From an uncultured Eggerthellaceae bacterium (GTDB taxonomy: Bacteria > Actinomycetota > Coriobacteriia > Coriobacteriales > Eggerthellaceae), in contig CAKUOV010000014.1 of NCBI GenBank assembly GCA_934670115.1, forward strand, positions 1 to 47,770: a stretch of 47,770 nt of DNA, in the 5' to 3' direction. Shown one piece after another: positions 32,383 to 41,152 of this stretch. The translations under genes and the position numbers were made by a program. A model generated the notes under the pieces. It did no database searches and was not told the DNA's origin. It saw nothing but the letters and a program-made list of their open reading frames with translations. Position 1 is the stretch's first letter; each line of letters starts with the position of its first letter.

Positions 32383-35244
32383 ATGGCAAAGTTCTCTCTC
32401 ACTCGCCGAGGTTTCTTGAAGACCGCCGGCGCGTGCGTTGCGGCATCGGCGGTAGCGGGTGCTGGAACGGCTACGGCCTTGGCAGAGACCTCGGAACCTG
32501 CTGCCCAGGAGGTGAAGCGTGTTCGTACTTGCTGTCGTGGTTGTGGCAAGATGGAATGCGGTGTCTGGGTTACGGTTGTTGATGGTCGCGCCGTCAAGAT
32601 CGAAGGCGATGAATCGGCCTTTGCATCGCAGGGCAACTGCTGCACGAAGTCTCAGGCATCGTTGCAGGCTTGCTACCATCCCGCGCGCTTGAAGCACCCC
32701 ATGAAGCGCACGAACCCCAAAGATGAAGGGGATCCCGGCTGGGTTCGCATTACTTGGGATGAAGTTTGGAAGACTCTGTCCGCCAAATTTGACGAGCTGA
32801 ATGCAAAATATGATGGCTCTAGCTTGTTTGGCATGGGCGGCACCTCTCGTATCTGGTCCATGGCACCTTATGGCGCCCTGGGTTCTGGTATGGGTGGATC
32901 AAACAACGCTTATACTCCCAACGAAGTTTGCAAGGGCCCCAGATGGCATGCAACGGGCGTTGTTTCAAGCAATGCGTTTAGCTTTATGTCTGTTGTTGAC
33001 CGCCCTAAGGTTTACGTGCAGTGGGGTGGCGCTGGCGAGCTTTCCAACTACGACGACTCTTGCCGTACCGTTGTAGACACCGCTGCGCGCGCTACTACGT
33101 ACATTTCCGTTGACCCCCGCAAGACCAATCTTGGTCACGATGCCGATATCTGGAACCCCGTGTTCCCCGGCACCGATGCTGTATTGGCTTTGTCGTGGGC
33201 GTATGTCATCATCGAGAACAAGCTCTACGATGAGATATATGTAAAGAAATGGATGAACGCTCCCTTCCTGGTTGTTCCCGACATGGATCGTACGGACTGC
33301 GTTGTTAGCGGTGGCCGTGGTGGCGATACCGTTTACCACACGCGTATGTTGAAGGAATCTGACTTGAAGGAAGGCGGCAGCGATCGTCGCTTCATGATCT
33401 GGGACACCATTGGTCAGCGTCTGACCTATCTGGATTCCACTACCGGTTGTTTCGAGGGCGAGAACTGGACTCCTTCTACTAAGGGCCGTCAAGCATCTCA
33501 GGACTTGCCCGCAGGCGTTGTGCAGGGCTTCGTGCCCGATGCCACTGGTTTTGGCGTTGAAGATGGTTTCGAAACTCCTATTGATCCTGCTTTGGATGGC
33601 GAGTACGAGGTCACTCTGAAGGACGGCTCCGTTCACAAGGCATATCCGGTTTGGAAGCTGTTCCGTGATTCGATTCAGCAGTATGAGCCTTCTTTGGCTG
33701 CGGAAATCTGCGGCGTTCCTGCCGATAAGATTATTGAAGCTGCAACCGCTTACGCAACCCGTGTGGATCCTTCTACTGGCTACGGCAACGGCGGCATTCA
33801 GTATATGCTTGCTGTCGAGCATGCGGGCAACTGCATTCAGAACTGCCGCTGCATCGATTTGCTGACCGCAATTACCGGCAACTACGACACCCCCGCAGGC
33901 ATGCGTGGTCCTACCACCTTCAGCTTTGACGGCGAACTTGTTGGTGGCATGCCCGATATGTTTGGTGCCACTCCTTCCTCTAAGCTGCAAAAGTTGGGCT
34001 ACGATCGTTTCCCCTCTTGGAAGTACGCTGCGCCTGCGTGGTCTGACGCAGAGGCCCTGATGGATGCCGCTCACACTGGTGAGCCTTATCCCATCGTTGG
34101 TGGTTTCTGCATGTCTGGCGACATGCTGTCCATGGGTAACTCCAACTGGAACTGGGAAGCTTTGAAAGGCCTGGAGTTCTGGGTTGTTGCTGACTTGTGG
34201 TTGACTCCCACTGCCGGCGCAGCAGATATCGTTTTGCCCGTTTGGCACTGGCTTGAAGTCAATTCTCCGCGTAAGAGCCAAGGTTCATCAGGCGCTGCTG
34301 GCGCTACCTGTCGTGCCGTTGAACCCCCTGTCGATTGCAAATGGGACCCTGAAATCACCATTGGCCTGTACAAGTGCCGCGGCTATCAGTGGGCACCCGG
34401 TGAAACCGATGACCAAAAGTGGCCCAATTGGGAAGGCGTTTGCGATTCCGTTTTGCGCGGCACTGGCAAGACTTGGAAGCAGTTCTCCGAAGACTTCCAG
34501 AAGAACGGCTGGATTGATTGCAAGAAGGAAAATCCTGACAACTGGGGCACCTATCGTCGTTTCCAGACGGGCGCTCTGAACAACGGCAAGCCTGGCTATC
34601 CAACACCCACCACGCGTCATGAGATTTGGTCTATCAAGTACGAATCCGTTGAGGAATACAACAACAACGAGTATACGATGCCCAACTTCATTGAGCCTCC
34701 CCAAAGTCGCAAGAGCCGTCCTGACCTGTATGAAAAGTATCCTTATACCATGACTACTGGTCGTCGTATTCCTGTGTACTTCCATTCTGAGCACCGTCAG
34801 CTTCCTTGGTGCCGTGAGCAGTGGACTTGCCCTCGCGTGGAAATCAACCCCAACATGGCCGCTCGTTTGGGTATTAAGCAGGGCGACTGGTGCTGGATTG
34901 AAAGCCCGCATGGCAAGATTCGCCAAGTAGCCGACTTGTATTACGGCATTAAAGATGGCGTTATCAACTGCGAGCATCAGTGGTGGTTGCCCGAAATCGA
35001 GGCAGCAGGCCGCGGCTTCGAGCTTGTCGCTATCAACTGCCTGGTTGACCGCACCGCGCAAGATCCGCTGGTTGGATCTTCTAATCTGCGTGCTTACCCA
35101 GTGAACATCTATAAAGCCACTCCCGAAAACAGCCCCAATGGCGTTGTCGTGCCCGTGGGATACGATGGCCAGGAAATGATTCACGATTCCAGTGATCCCC
35201 GTTTGAAGGAATGGTTGCCTACCTATGAAGGGAGGGACGAATAA
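32383..35244 (+). CDS. Tat-exported molybdopterin oxidoreductase, catalytic subunit
   Basis: The 953-residue protein belongs to the DMSO-reductase superfamily. A Tat signal TRRGFLKTAG (Arg8-Arg9) is followed by the [4Fe-4S] site at Cys50/51, Cys54, Cys59 and Cys86/87; the spacing C-x2-C-x4-C is slightly unusual. The large Mo-bis-pterin fold follows (WDEVWKTLSAKF, VDPRKTN, GGIQYMLAVEHAGN). Cys183 in NEVCKGPR is a candidate molybdenum ligand (inference). The frame extends to 32164, but ATG 32383 has GGAGGAGGAGGT before it. Resemblance of the N-terminal region to catechol dehydroxylases and related Eggerthellaceae reductases is seen by eye only; the substrate is unknown. Codon choice is strongly biased (CGT, GGT), suggesting high expression. 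Confidence 0.9.
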   Translation: MAKFSLTRRGFLKTAGACVAASAVAGAGTATALAETSEPAAQEVKRVRTCCRGCGKMECGVWVTVVDGRAVKIEGDESAFASQGNCCTKSQASLQACYHPARLKHPMKRTNPKDEGDPGWVRITWDEVWKTLSAKFDELNAKYDGSSLFGMGGTSRIWSMAPYGALGSGMGGSNNAYTPNEVCKGPRWHATGVVSSNAFSFMSVVDRPKVYVQWGGAGELSNYDDSCRTVVDTAARATTYISVDPRKTNLGHDADIWNPVFPGTDAVLALSWAYVIIENKLYDEIYVKKWMNAPFLVVPDMDRTDCVVSGGRGGDTVYHTRMLKESDLKEGGSDRRFMIWDTIGQRLTYLDSTTGCFEGENWTPSTKGRQASQDLPAGVVQGFVPDATGFGVEDGFETPIDPALDGEYEVTLKDGSVHKAYPVWKLFRDSIQQYEPSLAAEICGVPADKIIEAATAYATRVDPSTGYGNGGIQYMLAVEHAGNCIQNCRCIDLLTAITGNYDTPAGMRGPTTFSFDGELVGGMPDMFGATPSSKLQKLGYDRFPSWKYAAPAWSDAEALMDAAHTGEPYPIVGGFCMSGDMLSMGNSNWNWEALKGLEFWVVADLWLTPTAGAADIVLPVWHWLEVNSPRKSQGSSGAAGATCRAVEPPVDCKWDPEITIGLYKCRGYQWAPGETDDQKWPNWEGVCDSVLRGTGKTWKQFSEDFQKNGWIDCKKENPDNWGTYRRFQTGALNNGKPGYPTPTTRHEIWSIKYESVEEYNNNEYTMPNFIEPPQSRKSRPDLYEKYPYTMTTGRRIPVYFHSEHRQLPWCREQWTCPRVEINPNMAARLGIKQGDWCWIESPHGKIRQVADLYYGIKDGVINCEHQWWLPEIEAAGRGFELVAINCLVDRTAQDPLVGSSNLRAYPVNIYKATPENSPNGVVVPVGYDGQEMIHDSSDPRLKEWLPTYEGRDE

Positions 35245-35246
35245 CC

Positions 35247-35909
35247 ATGAGTCGTTACGCTATCGTTACTGATTTGGACCGTTGCGTTGGCTGTTTGGCG
35301 TGCTCCGTTGCCTGCAAAGTGGTCAACGATGTCCCGATTGGTTCTTATTGGAACAAGGTACTGCGCGTGGGTCCCAATCCCACTCCGGGTGGATGCGGTG
35401 ACTGGCCCGAAGTTGACTTGTACTTTCTGCCTTTGGGATGCCAGCATTGCGAAAACCCTGAGTGTGTGTCGGTGTGTCCCACAGGCGCTTCTCAGAAGAT
35501 GGAAGATGGCACGGTGCAAATTGACAAGTCCAAATGCATTGGCTGCCAGTTCTGCGTTATGGCCTGCCCCTACGGTGTTCGCTACTTGAACACCGATGAG
35601 CGCGTTGTTGAGAAATGCACCCTGTGCGCACAACAAACCGCCGAGGGCGCTTTGCCACAGTGTGTTGCTCAATGCGGCGGTCGCGCACGCTTCTTTGGCG
35701 ATCTGGATGAAGGCCTGGACTCCTTTGTTGGACCCATTAACCCTGGCTCTAGCGACGCTACTTATGACGAGATGCATGCAGCACGCGTGAAGATGAACGA
35801 TTTCATCAACCCCTATACCGAGGACCAGGTGTACTCGCTTCCCGAGGTTGGAAACGGCCCATCTTTCCGTTATATCCTGCGCAACATGGAATGGAAGGGA
35901 GTCAAATAA
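35247..35909 (+). CDS. DmsB-like 4Fe-4S electron-transfer subunit
   Basis: This 220-residue protein carries four 4Fe-4S motifs in the DmsB/PhsB order: CVGCLACSVACK, CQHCENPECVSVCP, CIGCQFCVMACP and CTLCAQQ...CVAQCGG. It has no signal of its own, so it would ride with the Tat-exported catalytic subunit. It sits 2 nt after the catalytic gene and overlaps the membrane-anchor start (TAATG), the classical catalytic-FeS-anchor order. It relays electrons from the anchor to the molybdenum site. Confidence 0.93.
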   Translation: MSRYAIVTDLDRCVGCLACSVACKVVNDVPIGSYWNKVLRVGPNPTPGGCGDWPEVDLYFLPLGCQHCENPECVSVCPTGASQKMEDGTVQIDKSKCIGCQFCVMACPYGVRYLNTDERVVEKCTLCAQQTAEGALPQCVAQCGGRARFFGDLDEGLDSFVGPINPGSSDATYDEMHAARVKMNDFINPYTEDQVYSLPEVGNGPSFRYILRNMEWKGVK

Positions 35910-36790
35910 TGGAACTTCAATGGCCTTTGATTCTCTTTACCGTTTTCGTGGCTTGGTCTGCTGGTTTGTTCGGCGCTCAGTCCATCGCTGTCCTTAAGGG
36001 CGAGGGTTTGAAAGCCCAAGTGACTTCTGTTATCGCTTCGGCTGTTTTACTGGTTATCGGCGGCATTGCCGTATTCATGCACTTGCAGCACTGGGAGCGT
36101 ATCTTTAATGGCTTCGGTCATATCACCTCTGGCATTACTCAAGAATTGATTGCCATTGTGGTATTGGTGATTATCATGGTTATCTTTTTCATTCAGGCTC
36201 GCAAAGCCGATGGGAAAGTGGCTAGCTGGGTGGCAATCGCCGGCATCGTGGTGTCCTTGGCGCTGATTTTCGTGATGGCTCATTCTTATATGATGCCTTC
36301 TCGACCTGCGTGGGATAGTATTGCTTGGATTCTGGCTGTTTATGGTAGCGCCTTCATTTTGGGTCCGAGCACCTTTGTGGTAATCGTTAGCATGGTGGAT
36401 AAAGATGATCCCTTGAAGACGGCCACCATGGTCGCTATGGTCGGTGCCATTGTTGGTGCTATCTTCACCGTGGTTTACCTGTTCTCCCTGCAAGGCGTTT
36501 CCAGTGAGTTCGCAACCGTAGGTTATTACTTTGATGTAACTCATCCCACCAACGAACTAATTGATCTTGCCGCCATTACCGGTGTCTTTACCGGAGATAA
36601 GGCCATCTTGACCTGGGGCGGCGTTGTGATTATTGGTTGCGTGCTTCCTATTGTTTTTGCTGTCATGGGCAGGATGAAAGGTAACTGGAAAGTCTGGGGT
36701 GCCGCAACCGTTGTCTGCGGTCTGGTGGGTGCTATCTGCGTTCGCGTGCTGTTCTTCCAGATGGGTTATCTGTTCTTCATGTTCTTCTAG
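35909..36790 (+). CDS. DmsC-like membrane anchor subunit
   Basis: The 293-residue protein has eight predicted membrane helices and resembles the DmsC family of quinol-oxidising anchors (MELQWPLILFTVFVAWSAGLFG at the N-terminus, in parts). It should hold the molybdoenzyme at the outer face and feed it electrons from menaquinol. ATG 35909 overlaps the stop codon of the FeS subunit; an earlier in-frame start at 35891 lies inside that gene and is not favoured. Confidence 0.88.
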   Translation: MELQWPLILFTVFVAWSAGLFGAQSIAVLKGEGLKAQVTSVIASAVLLVIGGIAVFMHLQHWERIFNGFGHITSGITQELIAIVVLVIIMVIFFIQARKADGKVASWVAIAGIVVSLALIFVMAHSYMMPSRPAWDSIAWILAVYGSAFILGPSTFVVIVSMVDKDDPLKTATMVAMVGAIVGAIFTVVYLFSLQGVSSEFATVGYYFDVTHPTNELIDLAAITGVFTGDKAILTWGGVVIIGCVLPIVFAVMGRMKGNWKVWGAATVVCGLVGAICVRVLFFQMGYLFFMFF

Positions 36791-36810
36791 TAGCTTTTTC
36801 TAACGACTTC

Positions 36811-36857
36811 GTTGGGTGCGCGGCCTGCCCAGCTGCGCACCTACGGGCAACTTTTTT
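36811..36857 (+). terminator. Probable terminator of the molybdoenzyme operon
   Basis: GGTGCGC (36815-36821) pairs with GCGCACC (36835-36841), extended outward by GTTG with CAAC after a bulge, and is followed by a T-run at 36852-36857. Confidence 0.6.
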
Positions 36858-37006
36858 ATGCGACCACCGAGCAACGTGCTCGTATTAGTCGGAAGAATCA
36901 TCGAATGGTGCCGTTTCTCTCCAGCCTGCTTACAATCTGCGGCAACCCGTTTGATGGTTCGGATTTATTTGGCCTATGCTCCGCCTAAAGCAAACGGCCG
37001 AACTAC

Positions 37007-37042
37007 CAGGGACCCCGCAAATGCGAGGTCCCTGTTGTTTTT
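37007..37042. terminator. Second hairpin terminator before aroF end
   Basis: CAGGGACC (37007-37014) pairs with GGTCCCTG (37027-37034), with a small inner CGCA/TGCG extension, followed by TTGTTTTTT on the plus strand. It may back up the molybdoenzyme terminator or act on the aroF transcript from the opposite side. The stretch 36858-37006 contains nothing else recognisable, though it could be a short RNA ending here. Confidence 0.6.
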
Positions 37043-37074
37043 TGTTGACAAAAGGTGGGGTAATTTGTCAACAA
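37042..37074 (-). repeat. 33-bp palindromic repeat, copy 6
   Basis: Exact reverse complement of the copies at 6186 and 23073. It lies 25 nt beyond the aroF stop codon, so relative to aroF it is in the same orientation as the other post-stop copies. Confidence 0.92.
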
Positions 37075-37099
37075 GGGGGCTATCTGCCTGTGGTTTTGG

Positions 37100-38128
37100 C
37101 TATGCCATATCGGCCAGATCAAGGATAAGGCGCTCCGTCTTTTCCCAGCCCAGGCAGGGGTCGGTGATGGATTTGCCGTACACGCCATCACCGATTTTTT
37201 GCGAACCGTCTTCGATGTATGATTCGATCATGAAGCCTTTGACCAGGCGTTTCAGTTCGGGATTGTAGGCGCGGCTCTGCATGACTTCCTTGGCAATACG
37301 TATCTGCTCCAGCGGTTTTTTACCCGAGTTTTCGTGGTTCGTGTCCACAATAACGGCAGGGTTCTCCAAGCCCGACTTCTGATACAGCTCGTTGACCAGC
37401 ACTAAGTCCTCGTAATGGTAGTTCGGCTGACTCTGCTTGTGCTTGTTTGCGTAGCCGCGCAAAATGGCATGCGCCAGCGGATTGCCCTTGCTTGTGCATT
37501 CCCAGCCGCGATAGATAAACGTATGGCTGTGCTGAGCTGCGGTGATGCTATTCAGCATAACGGAGAAGTCGCCGCCGGTGGGGTTTTTCATGCCAACGGG
37601 GATATCCAACGCGCTGGATGTCAGGCGATGGTCCTGGTTTTCCACCGAACGCGCGCCCACGGCAACGTAGCCCAGCAAATCGTCCAGGTACTTATAGTTG
37701 TCGCAGTACAGCATTTCGTCGGCGCAGATGAATCCGGTTTCGGTGATGGCGCGCATGTGCAAATCGCGGATGGTCATAATGCCTTTGAGCATGTCGGGCT
37801 TGGCCTCGGGGTCGGGCTGGTGCAGCATGCCTTTGTAGCCCAGGCCCGTGGTGCGCGGTTTGTTTGTGTAGATGCGCGGAATGAAGTAGATCTTGTCGGA
37901 CACTTTTTCCTCAAGCTTTGCCAGGCGGCTCAGGTAATCAAGCACGCTGTCTTCGCGGTCGGCCGAGCAAGGCCCAATGATAAGCAGCAGGCGGTCGTCG
38001 TTGCCGGTGAAGATGTTGGCGATTTCTTTGCTGCGTCGTGCGAATACCTCGTCGACCAGGGGCGTTGTGGGTTGCAGCTTTTTCAGCTCAGAGGGGATGG
38101 TCAGTTTACGAGTGAAGTCGGCATTCAT
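37100..38128 (-). CDS. aroF: 3-deoxy-7-phosphoheptulonate synthase (type I)
   Basis: The enzyme condenses phosphoenolpyruvate and erythrose-4-phosphate, the entry step of the shikimate pathway. The type I family signatures are intact: LIIGPCSAD near residue 50, KPRTTGLGYKG, VGARSVENQDHR and the substrate/metal segment VDTNHENSGKK. Length (342 residues) is normal. AAAGGAG lies 6 nt before the ATG. It is separated from tyrA by 207 nt that contain a palindrome and a leader hairpin, so it may be transcribed independently and regulated apart from the rest of the operon. Which amino acid inhibits it cannot be told from the sequence. Confidence 0.95.
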   Translation of the reverse strand: MNADFTRKLTIPSELKKLQPTTPLVDEVFARRSKEIANIFTGNDDRLLLIIGPCSADREDSVLDYLSRLAKLEEKVSDKIYFIPRIYTNKPRTTGLGYKGMLHQPDPEAKPDMLKGIMTIRDLHMRAITETGFICADEMLYCDNYKYLDDLLGYVAVGARSVENQDHRLTSSALDIPVGMKNPTGGDFSVMLNSITAAQHSHTFIYRGWECTSKGNPLAHAILRGYANKHKQSQPNYHYEDLVLVNELYQKSGLENPAVIVDTNHENSGKKPLEQIRIAKEVMQSRAYNPELKRLVKGFMIESYIEDGSQKIGDGVYGKSITDPCLGWEKTERLILDLADMA

Positions 38129-38151
38129 ATGTTTCTCCTTTAGGGGGTATC

Positions 38152-38188
38152 GCTTTTCTGGGCGGATACTATGTCCTTCCAGAAAAGC
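38152..38188 (-). promoter_or_regulatory. Leader stem-loop before aroF
   Basis: GCTTTTCTGG (38152-38161) and CCAGAAAAGC (38179-38188) form a perfect 10-bp stem with a 17-nt loop, 23 nt upstream of the aroF start codon on the minus strand. It could influence translation or be part of a leader control element. Confidence 0.5.
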
Positions 38189-38210
38189 TCTTAACGTTGC
38201 TTATCGATTT

Positions 38211-38230
38211 CGATTCCGAATTCGGAATCG
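38211..38230. promoter_or_regulatory. 20-bp perfect palindrome upstream of aroF
   Basis: CGATTCCGAATTCGGAATCG is a perfect 20-bp palindrome in the gap between tyrA and aroF. Palindromes of this length usually mark dimeric repressor sites; a regulator of aromatic amino acid synthesis is the obvious candidate but is not identified here. Confidence 0.55.
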
Positions 38231-38335
38231 GTGGATGGATCGCGGAGTCAGTTCGTGCGGCGCGGATTCGAGCTGGCCTTTGCGCCGCGAGAAGACGCGA
38301 GCGAAGCGTCAAGCGCGAAATGGCCCGCGAGGCAT

Positions 38336-39190
38336 TCACCGATCGAACCAGGCGCGGCGCTCGGTGGACACTCTCATCGCTGCGCGCATTCCTTCCACGT
38401 CATCGTTCGCCAGCATGTTGCGAAAGTCCTGGAACACGGAAATAAAGCGATCCATCTGCGCTAACAGTTCCTTCTTGTTCATCATGAACAGCTCGCTCCA
38501 CATTTTGTCGTTGATGCGTGCAATGCGGGTCAGGTCGCGGAACGAGTCACCCGTGTAATCCACCAGGCTATGGTCGTCGCTGCATTCCATAAGCGACACG
38601 GCAATAATGTGCGTGAGCTGCGATACGAATCCGATCATCTCGTCGTGCTTTTCCGGCGACAAAACGGCAATGTGATTGAAGCCTAAAATCATGCCTAAGC
38701 TGCGACACCACTCAATGGCTTCGGGCGTGTTTTTCTCCGTGGGCACCACAATGTAATTCGCATCGTGGAAGATGTGCTCGTCGCTATTCTGCACGCCGTA
38801 CACTTCTTTGCCCGCCATGGGGTGCGCGGCAATGAACTCGACGTCGGGGCGAAGCATGTCCTGAATATCGTACACGATGCAGCTCTTTACGCCGGTGACG
38901 TCGGTGAGCATAGCGCCCGGCTTCAGGAATTGCTGGTACTGGGCAATCCATTCCTTGAACACGGTGGGATACAGGCCGAACACCACCACATCGGCGCGGG
39001 AAACCACATTAGGCTCAACGGTGGTGTATCCTTCGTCGATGATGCCGTTTTCCAGGGCGTAATCAATGGACTCCTGGTTAATGTCGATGGCCGCCACGTG
39101 AAAACCCAGGCGCTTAAGTGCCCGCGCATAACTGCCGCCAATCAGGCCCAAGCCCACAATGAGTATGCTTTCTTCGCTAATCCATTTCAT
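38336..39190 (-). CDS. tyrA: Prephenate dehydrogenase
   Basis: TyrA oxidises and decarboxylates prephenate to 4-hydroxyphenylpyruvate, the tyrosine branch. The NAD-binding motif GLGLIGGSYARAL starts the protein; AAHPMAGKE and the conserved DHSLVDYTGDSFRDLTRIA region (in parts) follow. With the ATG at 39190 (GGAGGA 6 nt upstream) it has 284 residues, a usual length for the single-function enzyme without an ACT domain. An earlier in-frame start at 39214 is not favoured. The start overlaps the aroA end by 14 nt, indicating translational coupling. Confidence 0.93.
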   Translation of the reverse strand: MKWISEESILIVGLGLIGGSYARALKRLGFHVAAIDINQESIDYALENGIIDEGYTTVEPNVVSRADVVVFGLYPTVFKEWIAQYQQFLKPGAMLTDVTGVKSCIVYDIQDMLRPDVEFIAAHPMAGKEVYGVQNSDEHIFHDANYIVVPTEKNTPEAIEWCRSLGMILGFNHIAVLSPEKHDEMIGFVSQLTHIIAVSLMECSDDHSLVDYTGDSFRDLTRIARINDKMWSELFMMNKKELLAQMDRFISVFQDFRNMLANDDVEGMRAAMRVSTERRAWFDR

Positions 39191-40607
39191 GTTCGTCCTC
39201 CAAACAAAGGTCAACGCCCAGTTGCGTCAGGCGTTCAAAATAATTGGGGAAGCTCTTGTTCACGGCTTGCGCGCCGGTAATGGTGCCGCCTACCGCGCAG
39301 GCAAGCGTTGCAAGCGCCATGACAATGCGGTGGTCGTTGTGCCCATCCAAGGGAAGGGAAGGCGCACGCAGCGCTCCCGGCTGTACAACAATGGTGTCCG
39401 TGTCGTTACTCACGGCAACGACAATGCCGAATTTCGCGAGCTCTTGCGCCATGGCCTGCCCGCGATTGCTTTCCTTGATGGCAAGGCGTCTGCAATTCGT
39501 GAAGGTGGCGCCGTTGTTCGCCGCGGCCACCGCCATAAGGATGGGGCCTAAATCAGGGCAGTCCGTCAAGCTGATGGTGGGCGTACCTGCGGCAAGGGCG
39601 GGAAAAAGCTCCTGGTAGGCGCGATCTCCCTGCAGGCTGTCTGCGCGAAGACTGGTAACGCGCACGGCGGGTGCGACGGTGGAAGCGGGGTCGTTGGCAG
39701 CTGTGTTGGCAGTGGTGGCTGCGGTTGCCGGGGATGTGGCGGTCGCCCTGGCGGCAGCTTCGCTGGTCGGGACTGCCGTGGTGGCTACCGAAAGCCCTTC
39801 GGTTGTGGAATCTGCCGCGAGTGCCATAGACGGTGCCGCTCCAGTGCCTTCTGCACGCTGTTTCCCCAGGTAATTAAGGGCTTCCAGGAACGCGGCATTC
39901 GAGTAATCGCCTTCAACGTGAGCCGTGATGGCACGGTAGCGTTGGTTGCCGGGAATGTACAGCGTTGTGTTGTTTTCCCAGTTCATGCGAACGCCAAAAA
40001 GCTCAAGCGCTTCGATGGTCATGTTGATGTACGGGCGGCTTTCCACGGGCGGCACCACATTGATGGTGCTGTTGGCGTCAAGCAACGGCAACGCGAACAG
40101 CAGGCCGCTGATGAACTGGCTGCTGATGTTGCCGGGTATGGTGAACGTACCGGCACGCAAGGGTCCTTGTACGTGTATCCCCTGGTCATCTTGGGAAAAA
40201 CGAAGACCCTGCTGTTGGCAGATGGTGTGATAAACGTCCATTGGCCGGCTCATAAGCGTAGGGCTTCCCGTAAGAGTGAGCGATTTGTCGGAAAGCAGGC
40301 ACAGGGGCACGAAGAAGCGCAACGTGCTTCCGCATTCGCGGCAGGGCAATACGTCGTCTTCGCGCACCGCGCTAGAGTCCATGCCGTAAATTGCGGCGCA
40401 GTCGTTTTGACGGTTGATGCCTGCGCCCAAAACGTTCAGGCAGTCGATGGTCGCCAAAATATCCTGGCTGTCTTCGAGTCCAAAAATCAGGGACGGTTCC
40501 GATTTGAGCGCAAGACCTGCGCAAATGAGCATGCGATGTGCCATGCTCTTCGACGGCGGCGCGCAAACGCTCCCGTGCGGCGTGCTCGGCTTGATGGTTA
40601 CGCGCAT
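39177..40607 (-). CDS. aroA: 3-phosphoshikimate 1-carboxyvinyltransferase (EPSP synthase)
   Basis: AroA transfers enolpyruvate to shikimate-3-phosphate. The N-terminal APPSKSMAHRML motif, PCRECGSTLRF, SSQFISGLL and C-terminal DHRIVMALA are present. The protein is about 45 residues longer than usual because of an Ala/Thr-rich insertion (about residues 235-300) placed after DYSNAAFLEALNYLG and before DSLQGDRAYQELFP, at a surface position in the fold (inference). The open frame extends to 40796, but the true start is the ATG at 40607, where MRVTIKPS begins; upstream sequence belongs to aroQ in another frame. It overlaps the aroQ end by 10 nt. Confidence 0.93.
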   Translation of the reverse strand: MRVTIKPSTPHGSVCAPPSKSMAHRMLICAGLALKSEPSLIFGLEDSQDILATIDCLNVLGAGINRQNDCAAIYGMDSSAVREDDVLPCRECGSTLRFFVPLCLLSDKSLTLTGSPTLMSRPMDVYHTICQQQGLRFSQDDQGIHVQGPLRAGTFTIPGNISSQFISGLLFALPLLDANSTINVVPPVESRPYINMTIEALELFGVRMNWENNTTLYIPGNQRYRAITAHVEGDYSNAAFLEALNYLGKQRAEGTGAAPSMALAADSTTEGLSVATTAVPTSEAAARATATSPATAATTANTAANDPASTVAPAVRVTSLRADSLQGDRAYQELFPALAAGTPTISLTDCPDLGPILMAVAAANNGATFTNCRRLAIKESNRGQAMAQELAKFGIVVAVSNDTDTIVVQPGALRAPSLPLDGHNDHRIVMALATLACAVGGTITGAQAVNKSFPNYFERLTQLGVDLCLEDEHEMD

Positions 40608-41152
40608 GGCGCGCCTTCTTCTGCGGCTGGTGTATTTCCAGTGCCCGCTTCTGCGGTGGTTGCATCTTCGGCATCCACCGCGTCTTCGGTGCAGGGCGCA
40701 GTTGCGTCTTCCGATATGCCGCGCGCAAGGCTCACCAGCAAGTCCATGGCTTCCAGGTATCCGTCGAAACCATGTCCCCAAATGGCGGTCACACACGCCG
40801 ATCGCACGTAGCTGACCTGGCGAAACTCTTCGCGCTTGTCCACGTGGGAAATATGCACCTCAACGGTGGGAATCTGTACGGCTTTCAGCGCGTCAAGCAG
40901 CGCCACGCTGGTGTGCGTGTATGCGGCGGGGTTCAAAACAATGCCGTCAACGTCCGAAAAATAAGCATCTTGGATTTTCGTTACCAAGTCGCCTTCGTAA
41001 TTCGATTGGTAGCATTCAACGGATATGTCCAGTTCAACAGCGTGTTTTGAAATCATAGAGCACAGCGCATCGTAAGTTTGCGCACCGTATATTTCGGGTT
41101 CTCGAATGCCCAACATGTTCAGGTTGGGGCCATTGATCACCAGTATTTTCAT
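40598..41152 (-). CDS. aroQ: 3-dehydroquinate dehydratase, type II
   Basis: The type II enzyme dehydrates 3-dehydroquinate by a trans mechanism. Landmarks are ILVINGPNLNMLGIREPEIYG at the N-terminus (in parts; catalytic Tyr in the last segment), NYEGDLVTKI, VLNPAAYTHTSVAL and EVHISHVDKREEFR. The core is about 145 residues; the remaining ~35 at the C-terminus are a low-complexity acidic Ala/Thr tail with two cysteines, not part of the family. It overlaps the aroEK gene by 4 nt. Confidence 0.94.
   Translation of the reverse strand: MKILVINGPNLNMLGIREPEIYGAQTYDALCSMISKHAVELDISVECYQSNYEGDLVTKIQDAYFSDVDGIVLNPAAYTHTSVALLDALKAVQIPTVEVHISHVDKREEFRQVSYVRSACVTAIWGHGFDGYLEAMDLLVSLARGISEDATAPCTEDAVDAEDATTAEAGTGNTPAAEEGAPCA

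Noticed and set aside
32965..34281. 438-residue open frame antisense to the molybdoenzyme
   Set aside because: It is an antisense shadow; no recognisable domain and it crosses strongly conserved codons of the sense gene.
36858..37006. Small RNA or T-box ahead of the 37007 terminator
   Set aside because: A terminator follows, but no T-box motif or other known RNA was recognised and the downstream gene is on the opposite strand.
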